Assembly: GCF_023283485.1 (NCBI RefSeq)
Contig: NZ_JAKILU010000012.1
Coordinates: 47,143 to 111,142 of the forward strand
DNA length: 64,000 nt
Direction: 5' to 3'
Source of the DNA: Shewanella glacialipiscicola
GTDB taxonomy: Bacteria; Pseudomonadota; Gammaproteobacteria; Enterobacterales; Shewanellaceae
How positions within the stretch are numbered: the first letter of the stretch is position 1; the number at the start of each line of letters is the position of its first letter. This document shows positions 27,709 to 36,035 of this stretch, piece after piece. The notes under the pieces are model-generated. The model worked only from the letters and a program-made list of their open reading frames with translations. It had not been told where the DNA came from and searched no databases. Made by a program: the position numbers and the translations under genes.

Positions 27709-28386
27709 ATGATATTAATTACCGGCGCCAGCAGTGGTTTAGGTGCCGCCCTAGCCGCACTTTATGCTAAAGAGAATGAACCACTGACTCTTACAGGGCG
27801 CAATACCGAGCGCTTGCACACTGTCGCCAATGCATTAACACCCTTTTCTACGCAATCGATTGCCGCGATCGCCGCCGATCTCACCAGTGAATCGAGTCTC
27901 GAAGCGCTGTTTGATGGTCTTACTGCGACACCCAAAACCGTTATCCACTGTGCAGGCAGCGGCTATTTTGGTGCGATTGAAACCCAAGGCGTACGCGATA
28001 TTCAAAGCCTACTCAATAGCAATGTTACCTCGACCATTCTGTTAGTGCGCGAGCTAGTGAAACGCTATAAAGATCAAGCGGTCACTGTGGTAATAGTGAT
28101 GTCCACTGCTGCGCTCGCAGCCAAGGCGGGTGAGTCAACTTACTGCGCGGCAAAATGGGCGGTGCGAGGATTTGTCGAGTCGGTACGTTTAGAGCTTAAA
28201 CAAAGCCCAATGAAGTTGATTGCCGTGTATCCTGGCGGTATGGACACTGGCTTTTGGCCAAGTAGCGGTAAAACATTAGATACCACAAATTTTATGTCGG
28301 CCGATGAAGCGGCAGGAATGCTTAAACAAGCATTAATCGCCACCCAGCATGGTTATATCGCCGATATCACCATACAAAGGGGCTAG
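27709..28386 (+). CDS. SDR family oxidoreductase
   Basis: This 225-residue short-chain dehydrogenase has the nucleotide-binding motif ITGASSGLGAALAALY at the N-terminus, an active-site Ser in MSTAALAAKAGES, and YCAAK as the YxxxK pair. It is a compact cytoplasmic NAD(P)-dependent enzyme of unknown substrate. GAGG 5 nt before ATG 27709 favours this start over an upstream TTG. It follows aroQ and the accB-like gene in the same direction and may be cotranscribed. Confidence 0.9.
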   Translation: MILITGASSGLGAALAALYAKENEPLTLTGRNTERLHTVANALTPFSTQSIAAIAADLTSESSLEALFDGLTATPKTVIHCAGSGYFGAIETQGVRDIQSLLNSNVTSTILLVRELVKRYKDQAVTVVIVMSTAALAAKAGESTYCAAKWAVRGFVESVRLELKQSPMKLIAVYPGGMDTGFWPSSGKTLDTTNFMSADEAAGMLKQALIATQHGYIADITIQRG

Positions 28387-28477
28387 CCAGATGTAATGCT
28401 AAGACAGAATGTTTAACAAGTGCATCGCTCGTTAATCATCACGGACAATTACTGATGAGAATATATTAAGGGATAAT

Positions 28478-29146
28478 TTAGATATCAAGTTTTTCAGTTG
28501 AACGTCTGAAATTCTTTTTAATATGCCTCGATATTAGCGGCTTCTTAATGATAATTTCCGGCAGATTAAAGCGTCGCCGCTCATTATTCACTAAAACATC
28601 TGGCATATTTACTTCACAATACTGAGCAAACTGCTCTAGATACATCCGAGAATAAGCCCCTTCTTCAATAGTTAGGGGTTCATCCATCTCGAGTCTTTTG
28701 TGTTTAACCCAAGGCTCTAGCGAATACCATGTAGACAAATACATTGGCCCCCAGATATTCATAAAATGATTACGAGAGATCAAATTGTGCAGTGCCATAT
28801 AACCAACTCGCTGTAATTTCACACTCACTTCTTGTGCTGCTAAAAGCTCTTCTGGCGTCCAATTACACTCAAACTCTTTAATATGATTATCTGTACATTG
28901 GCAATACGCAATACGTTTATGGGCATCCGTCAGCACACGAATAGCAGGCTTTAATATATCCATTTCAGCCATAGCCCAACGCAAAATATCTGCATCACGT
29001 GAAAGCGCCGATTCTTTAATATTTTTAGAACCTTGGCGTAGGCTATAGAGTAAGAACGCCGTTAAAAATACCATTAAAATATTGGTTAAACCTGAGACAC
29101 CATTCCAGTCAAAAGTTGTGAGTTGCACTTTAAAATCATTAAACAT
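28478..29146 (-). CDS. Membrane-anchored DUF4760-like protein
   Basis: This 222-residue protein has one N-terminal membrane helix (TNILMVFLTAFLLYSL, about 21-36) followed by a mainly helical cytoplasmic domain: WAMAEMDILKPAIRVLTDAH, then ALHNLISRNHFMNIWGPMYL. The layout resembles DUF4760 proteins, which have no known role. A weak ribosome-binding site precedes the ATG. It stands alone and slightly AT-rich. Confidence 0.65.
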   Translation of the reverse strand: MFNDFKVQLTTFDWNGVSGLTNILMVFLTAFLLYSLRQGSKNIKESALSRDADILRWAMAEMDILKPAIRVLTDAHKRIAYCQCTDNHIKEFECNWTPEELLAAQEVSVKLQRVGYMALHNLISRNHFMNIWGPMYLSTWYSLEPWVKHKRLEMDEPLTIEEGAYSRMYLEQFAQYCEVNMPDVLVNNERRRFNLPEIIIKKPLISRHIKKNFRRSTEKLDI

Positions 29147-29327
29147 ATCAAAACTCTAATTAATAAATCATTTAAATAAAAATGGTTGGAGTCAAAATAA
29201 GCACATTTATTACAGTGAGTAATAGTCAATAATATCGACAGAGTATCTCTTATTTATATTTTTATAACTCTACAAATATAAATGAGGAAACATATAATTA
29301 AATAACTGATTTACAATGCTTTCACTG

Positions 29328-30131
29328 TTACTTTCTGGGTTGTTCCTGATAGGTTTGACTGCTCCAGTCGTAGGCATAAAGTGCGCCTTGCCACTCGTAA
29401 AGTGTACGACCATCCTGTTGCACAACTCTGGCATTACTCGGCAAGCTAGACACACTGTACGCCACGCGCTGACGGGGCGTTGCGGCATTATTACCGGCTG
29501 TAACGGCGTCTGCATTATCACTATAACTTTGCACCATTTGTGTAGTCGGGTTTGCAGGCACGCTTGTTGGCATACTCGATACCATACGACCTTCACTTGC
29601 GGAATACTGCATACTGGTTGTCACCCGTACAGGCGCAGAAATAGCCACAGGTTCATCGTCGTCGCGCATAGGGATAGATAAGCCTATGCCCGAATAGGGC
29701 GAGTTCCAGTAATTGCGTGCATAAGCATGGCGCGAATTCCAACCCCAATCATTATTCCAGCTCGTGTTCACGCCATAACCGACATTCCAGCCCGAGCCAG
29801 TTGCAAATCCTAAACCTAAACCCCAAGGGTAATAAGGTCGATAATAGGGACGATAGTTAACGGCGTGCGCGTAACGATTGTCATAGTGATTGCCGTAGTT
29901 GTCATAGCGATTGTTGTAATGACTGGCGCCACGACTATGGCTATCGCGATGACCGCTTTGCTCCGAATAGCCTCGATTAGCGGCAACCGCTGTAGTCGAC
30001 ACACTCAGCACGCTCAAGAGTGATACCCCTACAGCCAGCGATAAAACCAAACACGTTAGCGGCCGTTTATGCGCGCTAGCTGATTGACTTTGAACACACT
30101 TTTCGTGAGAAAAACCTGTAGAAATATTCAT
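29328..30131 (-). CDS. Exported Tyr/Asn/Gly/His-rich protein
   Basis: The 267-residue product has a signal peptide (LTCLVLSLAVGVSLLSVLSV). A low-complexity segment (about residues 55-125) is dominated by Tyr, Asn, Gly, His and Arg (YNNRYDNYGNHYDNRYAH), and a Ser/Thr/Asn-rich stretch follows. The C-terminal SLPSNARVVQQDGRTLYEWQ resembles the LPxGA-type repeat of DUF6515-like envelope proteins. It is probably periplasmic or surface-exposed, with unknown function. GAGG lies 6 nt before the ATG. The upstream divergent gene is ubiD. Confidence 0.7.
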   Translation of the reverse strand: MNISTGFSHEKCVQSQSASAHKRPLTCLVLSLAVGVSLLSVLSVSTTAVAANRGYSEQSGHRDSHSRGASHYNNRYDNYGNHYDNRYAHAVNYRPYYRPYYPWGLGLGFATGSGWNVGYGVNTSWNNDWGWNSRHAYARNYWNSPYSGIGLSIPMRDDDEPVAISAPVRVTTSMQYSASEGRMVSSMPTSVPANPTTQMVQSYSDNADAVTAGNNAATPRQRVAYSVSSLPSNARVVQQDGRTLYEWQGALYAYDWSSQTYQEQPRK

Positions 30132-30290
30132 ATAAACCTCGAAATAAAGGGCGTAAGCGAGATAAATCGTGACTTACTGATAATCATTTTACGCTTCCTA
30201 AGTCTGAAGATCACTGAATTGGTTAACCCTAAAACATAAAAATGCTATAGTGCGCGCCACATGGATTTTCACTGCAGAGGCTATTTCCAC

Positions 30291-31772
30291 ATGAGTTTTA
30301 AGGATTTACGCAGCTTTATTGATCACTTAGAAGCCAACGGCGAACTCAAACGCATTCGCTACCCAGTTGATCCTCATTTAGAAATGACAGAGATCGCCGA
30401 TCGCGTATTACGCGCCAAAGGCCCTGCGCTTTTGTTTGAAAATCCCAAAAATCACTCGATGCCGGTGTTGGTTAACCTGTTCGGTACACCCAAACGGGTG
30501 GCAATGGCACTCGGCAAAGATGACCCCTTAGCACTGCGCGAAGTGGGTGAACTGCTGGCCTTTTTAAAAGAACCCGAACCACCACGCGGTTTTAAAGACG
30601 CGATCGCTAAGATCCCTATGTTCAAGCAAGCTTTGAACATGCCGCCTAAAACAGTACGTAATCCCCCTTGCCAACAAATCGTTAAAACCGGTGATGAGGT
30701 CGATTTAACCCAATTGCCCATTCAGCATTGCTGGCCGGGCGACGTTGCACCATTAGTGACCTGGGGCTTAACCATCACTAAGGGCCCACGCAAGAGTCGT
30801 CAAAATTTAGGCATTTACCGCCAACAATTACTCGGTAAAAATAAGCTAATTATGCGCTGGTTATCCCACCGTGGCGGCGCGCTCGATTTTGCTGATTTTA
30901 AACAACAATTCCCCGGTGAACGTTATCCTGTAGTGGTGGCTCTTGGTGCCGATCCTGTGACTATTTTAGGTGCAGTGACCCCAGTCCCAGATTCTATGAG
31001 CGAATACGCTTTTGCCGGCTTACTGCGCGGTGAACGTACCGAGGTTTGCAAGGCATTAAGCTGTGACTTAGAAGTGCCCGCCACCAGCGAAATCATCCTC
31101 GAAGGTTATATCGACCCTGAGGAACTGGCGGAAGAAGGCCCCTACGGCGATCACACCGGTTACTACAACGAAACCGATAAGTTTCCGGTATTTACCGTGA
31201 CCCACATCACTCAGCGTAAAGATGCCATCTACCACAGCACTTACACTGGCCGTCCACCGGATGAACCCGCCATGCTGGGGGTTGCATTAAACGAAGTGTT
31301 TGTGCCAATTTTGCGTAAGCAATATCCTGAGATTGTTGATTTTTATCTGCCGCCTGAGGGCTGTTCGTACCGCATGGCAGTGATCTCCATTCGCAAACAA
31401 TATCCGGGACATGCCAAACGGGTGATGATGGGCGCATGGTCTTTCCTGCGCCAATTTATGTACACCAAGTTTATTGTTATCGTCGATGAAGATGTGAACT
31501 GCCGCGACTGGCAGGATGTCATCTGGGCAATCACCACCCGCATGGATCCTAAACGCGATACCGTGATGATCGAAAACACCCCGATTGACTATCTTGATTT
31601 TGCCTCACCCGTTGCCGGCTTAGGCTCAAAAATGGGCCTAGATGCCACCAATAAGTGGGAAGGCGAAACCAACCGTGAATGGGGCACACCCATTGTGATG
31701 GACCCCAAAGTAAAACAAAAGATCGACTCAATCTGGGATGAGTTAGGCATAGACGACAGCCCAACCCTATAA
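30291..31772 (+). CDS. ubiD: 4-hydroxy-3-polyprenylbenzoate decarboxylase
   Basis: This 493-residue prenyl-FMN-dependent decarboxylase acts in ubiquinone biosynthesis. It shows the typical N-terminus [20 protein letters not shown]. The cofactor and active-site region reads [20 protein letters not shown], then [17 protein letters not shown] and [19 protein letters not shown] (conserved Glu and Asp). Length matches E. coli UbiD (about 497). The start is chosen at the second ATG, 30291, by family alignment. It needs prenyl-FMN from UbiX, encoded elsewhere. fre follows 111 nt downstream, as in other Shewanella. Confidence 0.96.
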   Translation: MSFKDLRSFIDHLEANGELKRIRYPVDPHLEMTEIADRVLRAKGPALLFENPKNHSMPVLVNLFGTPKRVAMALGKDDPLALREVGELLAFLKEPEPPRGFKDAIAKIPMFKQALNMPPKTVRNPPCQQIVKTGDEVDLTQLPIQHCWPGDVAPLVTWGLTITKGPRKSRQNLGIYRQQLLGKNKLIMRWLSHRGGALDFADFKQQFPGERYPVVVALGADPVTILGAVTPVPDSMSEYAFAGLLRGERTEVCKALSCDLEVPATSEIILEGYIDPEELAEEGPYGDHTGYYNETDKFPVFTVTHITQRKDAIYHSTYTGRPPDEPAMLGVALNEVFVPILRKQYPEIVDFYLPPEGCSYRMAVISIRKQYPGHAKRVMMGAWSFLRQFMYTKFIVIVDEDVNCRDWQDVIWAITTRMDPKRDTVMIENTPIDYLDFASPVAGLGSKMGLDATNKWEGETNREWGTPIVMDPKVKQKIDSIWDELGIDDSPTL

Positions 31773-31883
31773 TTCAACTTAAGCCGTTGCTCAAGTAACC
31801 CTTAAGCCAAGAAAATAGGCCAATAATCGGCCGCGAAGCGCCACCTAGTCAACAACATTGAAGAAAGGTGCAAAGGAAGTTTG

Positions 31884-32594
31884 ATGAAAACCATACGTTG
31901 TAAGATAGAGAAAGTCAGCCCATTTAATGATGCCGTATATCAAGTATTATTAAAACCTGAAACCGCCTTCGATTTTCAAGCGGGGCAATACCTATGTGTT
32001 GTCATGGGCGAAAAAGATAAACGCCCCTTCTCTATCGCGTCAGCCCCCAACGCCGAGTTTATCGAACTGCACATTGGCGCCGCGGTGAGCGAAAGCTACC
32101 CCATGCAAGTGGTTGAGCACTTAAAAGCCTGCGCCATTGACGGCAGCACTATCGACATCGAAGCCCCCGGCGGCGATGCCCACCTGCGTCACGAAAGCAT
32201 TCGCCCTCGCCTATTAATCGCGGGTGGCACAGGCTTCTCTTATATTAAGAGTATCGTTGAGCAACAAATTGCCCTAGACCAACAGGTTGAAACCATGCTG
32301 TATTGGGGTTGTCGCACCCAAGATGCCATGTACTTTGAAACCATCGCTCGCGAGTGGCACGACGCTCACCCTTGGTTGCACTTTATCCCTGTCATCGAAG
32401 AAGCCCCCGCTAATTGGCAAGGTAAAACCGCCAATCTGTTAGCGCAAATCAAACAAGATTTTGTCAGCTTAAATGGCTACGACATCTACATCGCCGGCCG
32501 TTTCGACATGGTAGGTGCAGCACGGGAAATCTTCCGCGAGATTGGTGTAGAGGAAGCGCATCTCTACGGTGATGCGTTCGCGTTTATCAAATAA
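31884..32594 (+). CDS. fre: NAD(P)H-flavin reductase
   Basis: This 236-residue ferredoxin-NADP reductase-like protein has the flavin motif RPFSIASAP (about residues 48-56), the pyridine-nucleotide motif IAGGTGFSYIKSIVEQ and the C-terminal YIAGRFDMVGAAREIF. Fre reduces free FMN or riboflavin and has been linked with ubiquinone biosynthesis and B12 reduction. Proximity to ubiD supports the assignment. AAGGA 6 nt before ATG 31884 decides the start. A terminator follows. Confidence 0.93.
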   Translation: MKTIRCKIEKVSPFNDAVYQVLLKPETAFDFQAGQYLCVVMGEKDKRPFSIASAPNAEFIELHIGAAVSESYPMQVVEHLKACAIDGSTIDIEAPGGDAHLRHESIRPRLLIAGGTGFSYIKSIVEQQIALDQQVETMLYWGCRTQDAMYFETIAREWHDAHPWLHFIPVIEEAPANWQGKTANLLAQIKQDFVSLNGYDIYIAGRFDMVGAAREIFREIGVEEAHLYGDAFAFIK

Positions 32595-32650
32595 CGCGCT
32601 GATTTGTTAGCTTAGCTGGCTAACCTTTGCCAGCATAGGCTCAAATAATA

Positions 32651-32676
32651 AACCCCAGTTTTTACTGGGGTTTTGT
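32651..32676 (+). terminator. Rho-independent terminator after fre
   Basis: AACCCCAG, a short loop and CTGGGGTTTTG form a GC stem with a T-rich tail, 57 nt after the fre stop. Confidence 0.85.
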
Positions 32677-32755
32677 TTTATACGTCACGCCGTATTTCAC
32701 TTATTGGTGTGTTCTAAAGATCTAGAAATTTTTCAAGTCAGCGAATGATGTAATT

Positions 32756-32855
32756 ATTAAGCACCGTCATTCCAGTGACTCGCCGTAAATATATCCCTAT
32801 AGGCTCGACGGCGGCATCCATGCCGCCAACGGTCACTTACATGCCAGTGCTTAAT
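32756..32855. repeat. 100-bp structured repeat, copy 1
   Basis: Imperfect terminal inverted repeats begin ATTAAGCAC and end GTGCTTAAT. An inner hairpin GGCGGCAT-CC-ATGCCGCC lies between. A near-identical copy lies at 62021-62126 in the same orientation, differing at about nine positions. Two of those differences compensate each other within the inner stem. It resembles a MITE or REP-type element. Confidence 0.75.
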
Positions 32856-32942
32856 CTCCTTAAAGCTCTCCTGAATCTGAATGCTTTACAACCATATATC
32901 TAGAAACTTCAAAAGTAGGTAGCTTGTTAAATTTACTGAGTT

Positions 32943-33842
32943 CTAAATACTTTTCGCAATTAGTTCAGCTTTAAGTAAACCACCTTTGGTTAGCAGTCTG
33001 GCAGAAAAGTTTGGCCTTCGTTTTGCTTTAAAAGCATCTAGAATTTGCTTCAATCCCTCAGCCGTCAATAGTGAAATATTGACCTCTGTATCCATCTCTG
33101 CTGAGTCAATGAAATCCTGCGAAAAACTTGGTGCGATGATAAGTACCTGTGCAACTCGTTTTCCCTGATTTTCACAACGGGTGACATAAGCTTTAATCTG
33201 TCTTGAAGTAGTGGAATATTTGGCGAAGTCTCCATTTTTACAAGTTTTTGCTTCACCAATAATAATATCATCATCACTGATCGAAATAATGATATCTGTT
33301 TTATCTTTAGTAGTATTAATAGATTTTCGAAGGTCCTCATCAACAACTAAATTAAGTTGCTCTAATATTGTTTTAGTAACCTCTTCAAACTTAATCCCGA
33401 GTTCCGCTTCGGAAATTTCAATACCAATTGATTTAAGAGTATAAAGATCACGTTTGGCCAGTGCTTCATAGTTTTCGATTAGTTTATCGTTTGCATTAGC
33501 AAATGCTTCCAAAATATTAAATCTTGGATTACCCTTTTTTGACAACTTTAGGCAATCACGGAGCACTTTAATTTCATCATTATTTAGTAAGTACAAGATA
33601 TCATGTGGCGTAATGTTAAGTGCACGTAATCGTTCAACTTGAATTAACTCATTTTCTTCTAATTCAAACTCCTGCCTAATACGCTGTGAAAGCGTCTCAG
33701 GCTGACCAGTAATGTCGACTCCTATAAAATTTTGCTCAATAGAATCAAACATTTCTTTAAAACCTACTGCACTGATAGCATCAAATTCATGGTCAGAAGC
33801 CGTATTTAAACTTTCCAGAATAACGATAATACGCTCTTCCAA
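32943..33842 (-). CDS. Predicted PD-(D/E)XK nuclease domain (C-terminal part of a split gene)
   Basis: The 299-residue ORF is AT-rich. A helical N-terminal half is followed by a likely PD-(D/E)XK nuclease core: TDIIISISDDDIIIGEAKTC, with Asp183 and the Glu197-x-Lys199 pair, then an Arg/Gln-containing helix SRQIKAYV. Its only start is a TTG with a weak GGA upstream. The eleven codons before it are open and in frame with the preceding gene, from which it is separated by a single TAA at 33876-33878. The two are probably one broken gene. The family is not recognised; a defence or DNA-processing role is a guess. Confidence 0.6.
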   Translation of the reverse strand: MEERIIVILESLNTASDHEFDAISAVGFKEMFDSIEQNFIGVDITGQPETLSQRIRQEFELEENELIQVERLRALNITPHDILYLLNNDEIKVLRDCLKLSKKGNPRFNILEAFANANDKLIENYEALAKRDLYTLKSIGIEISEAELGIKFEEVTKTILEQLNLVVDEDLRKSINTTKDKTDIIISISDDDIIIGEAKTCKNGDFAKYSTTSRQIKAYVTRCENQGKRVAQVLIIAPSFSQDFIDSAEMDTEVNISLLTAEGLKQILDAFKAKRRPNFSARLLTKGGLLKAELIAKSI

Positions 33843-33875
33843 AGTAAATCCGATTCTTTCTGTATCAATATCAAG

Positions 33876-34817
33876 TTATATTATTAGCTGCTTTAATCGT
33901 TCCTTACGTTTATTTTGACTCTCAGTTTCATCATATAAATCACGCGATAACATATCTCTTACTGCAATTCCTGAATGCAAAATTGTATTAATTTTCTCAC
34001 TACGACTGACACTACGAGTACGCTTACCGTAACTCTTTAAAATATTAGACAGCTCTGGATCAGACAAAACGCGCAGGATTCGCAGTAAATGCTTATCAGC
34101 TAATTGCTTACCTTGTATCTGGTTCAAAATGGATACTACTTCATCAGGAATAAGTACTTCTGAACTTTTACGATTAATAAATATTACGCCCATATCTCGT
34201 AACTCTTGCAAGCAATTTTCGACAGTCTGTTTTCCAGTTTTGATTGGTTCAGATATATGTTCAATAGCCACAACCTCATCTTTTGAAATTTTCAAATGAT
34301 GTGCTAGCGCATTTAGAATACTACGCTCATCATCCGTAATATTAGCTTGGCGATTAATTCTTTCATCATTCATGTAAGCTACATTTAAGCAATTATGGAA
34401 TATACTCAAACGATGTTCATGACCATAATCTTCTGCAAAGTTATTATCTATTTCTAGTTTTATTTTTTTAGCTAAAACATCTAACTTTTCCCATTCACGA
34501 GCATAAAGCTGCTCAATCCATGATATGCGTGCAATGCAATTACCATCTCGAGTTAGAATATTTACTAGCAATGCCATTGATGCGTCACATAATAAAAGCT
34601 TCTCATATACAGATTTTTTATACTGTAAAGATACGGCTTTGAACAATTGAGTAATCTCACTACCTGAAGCATCTTTAATCTGACAATTTACTTTATTTAA
34701 TGCTTTCGATATACCTTCATCGTCAGAAGCAGCTGATAAGCATAACTTATCTAAAAATGTTATAAATTTAGACTTTTCAATTTGATTTAAGATTGACAAT
34801 ATCTGATTTAATTTCAT
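33876..34817 (-). CDS. Unknown helical/winged-helix protein (N-terminal part of a split gene)
   Basis: This 313-residue AT-rich ORF begins at an ATG with AAGGGATTTTTT upstream. It is almost wholly helical. Residues about 165-235 look like a winged helix: DDERSILNALAHHLKISKDE, then TVENCLQELRDMGVIFINRK. There is no signal peptide. It ends at TAA 33876, after which the same frame continues through LDIDTERIGFT into the nuclease-like ORF. I do not recognise the family. Composition and isolation between housekeeping genes suggest acquisition by transfer. Confidence 0.65.
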   Translation of the reverse strand: MKLNQILSILNQIEKSKFITFLDKLCLSAASDDEGISKALNKVNCQIKDASGSEITQLFKAVSLQYKKSVYEKLLLCDASMALLVNILTRDGNCIARISWIEQLYAREWEKLDVLAKKIKLEIDNNFAEDYGHEHRLSIFHNCLNVAYMNDERINRQANITDDERSILNALAHHLKISKDEVVAIEHISEPIKTGKQTVENCLQELRDMGVIFINRKSSEVLIPDEVVSILNQIQGKQLADKHLLRILRVLSDPELSNILKSYGKRTRSVSRSEKINTILHSGIAVRDMLSRDLYDETESQNKRKERLKQLII

Positions 34818-35267
34818 AAAAAATCCCTTTCATATCGTTTTGTAAAGTAAGCTCTATTGAAAATTGATTAGTTAATTTTTATATAAAATTTAAACTATCG
34901 TCTTTAACGATCCTACCAAGTTAGACCAAAGCTAATACATTTAGCAACAAAATCAAGCCACTTATTTATAGAACTGTGAAAGAAATGGCATCCATTACTC
35001 TTTTTTAAATAATTATCAAAAAACACTAATACCACAAAGATACATCTTCCCCTGCGAAGTTGCTGAAGGACATATCGAGCTGGCTCTTTAACATGGACGT
35101 TTTTGATAGGACGAGCAGTCCTCCTTGGTCGACTCTTTATTAAAAATCAGAGGGTGAAGCCCCACGACTTTGACTTAGATTTTGATTTAAAAAGTTAAAA
35201 GTTAAACTAATGCCCAAAACTCAAACGAAGTTTAAAAACCCAAAGCCCTGTGGCGACTGAGCAACCC
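34818..35267. other. AT-rich intergenic region with possible repeat remnant
   Basis: No convincing gene. Positions 35040-35165 are GC-richer than their surroundings. They contain a 16-codon frame starting MDVFDRTSS on the plus strand and SQLDMSFSNFAGEDV on the minus strand. I associate these peptides with a recurrent intergenic sequence in Shewanella genomes, by memory only. Confidence 0.35.
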
Positions 35268-35897
35268 TTACACTTGAGGTCTATGTAGATCAAAACGTAA
35301 TGCTTCAGAAATCCCATAATAAGCCGATGGGCCGCCGGCACGTAATACGGGCTCGGCAAGGGCGGTTTGATAAATCCCTTCGACATTGAGTAAATGCTTA
35401 GCAATATGCACGGCCACCACTTCACCTAACACTAACCAAGTATCGATCTTGTCGCCATTGGCGGCGGTTAACTGGATACATTGGGATAGCTTACATTCAA
35501 AATTCACCGGGCTTTCAGCCACTAAATCAGCCTTAACAATCGTGCCTGCTTTAGCCGTCAGTCCGGCAAAGCTAAACTCATCTTGACCGCGTGGCAATGT
35601 AGCTGAGGTTTGGTTCATCTGCTCGGCTAAGCCGCGAGTGGTGAGGTTCCACACAAACTCCCCTGTTTCGACAATATTGGCGATACTGTCTTTCCAGCCT
35701 ACGCTGGCAAAGCCAATAATCGGCGGTTTGTAGTTGAAACAATTGAAAAAGCTATAAGGCGCGAGATTCCGTTGCCCCTCGGCATTTCGTGATGAAATCC
35801 AGCCAATCGGCCGTGGGCCTATAATGGCATTTAAAGGATCGTGCGCAAGGCCATGGCCTTTGCTCGGCTGGTAAAAATAGCGGTTATCAGCAGTCAT
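35268..35897 (-). CDS. Flavin reductase family protein (FMN-binding split barrel)
   Basis: This 209-residue protein matches the DIM6/NTAB flavin reductase group: HDPLNAIIGPRPIGWISSRN at the N-terminus, NLAPYSFFNCFNYKPPIIGF as the FMN-binding loop, and ANIVETGEFVWNL. It is cytoplasmic and probably supplies reduced FMN or acts as a small oxidoreductase. The start has AAGGGATGAAGT upstream. No partner gene is adjacent. Confidence 0.9.
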   Translation of the reverse strand: MTADNRYFYQPSKGHGLAHDPLNAIIGPRPIGWISSRNAEGQRNLAPYSFFNCFNYKPPIIGFASVGWKDSIANIVETGEFVWNLTTRGLAEQMNQTSATLPRGQDEFSFAGLTAKAGTIVKADLVAESPVNFECKLSQCIQLTAANGDKIDTWLVLGEVVAVHIAKHLLNVEGIYQTALAEPVLRAGGPSAYYGISEALRFDLHRPQV

Positions 35898-35984
35898 ACT
35901 TCATCCCTTAATCACAATAATAAAAGCCATCTTACAGGGCTTAATCCTTCCGCCAAACAGACTGTTCAGAGGATCTCCAAACGC

Positions 35985-36011
35985 ATAAGGGGAACCTCTC
36001 GTTCCCCTTAT
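35985..36011 (-). terminator. Perfect hairpin after the M13 peptidase gene
   Basis: ATAAGGGGAAC, a 5-nt loop and GTTCCCCTTAT form an 11-bp perfect stem 25 nt after the stop. The U-tract is weak. Confidence 0.55.
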
Positions 36012-36035
36012 TTACCGTTGTTGATCAGGCAGGCT

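Noticed and set aside
29270..29596. Minus-strand ORF overlapping the Tyr-rich protein gene
   Set aside because: It is an alternative frame of the better-supported gene at 29328-30131, without a good start signal.
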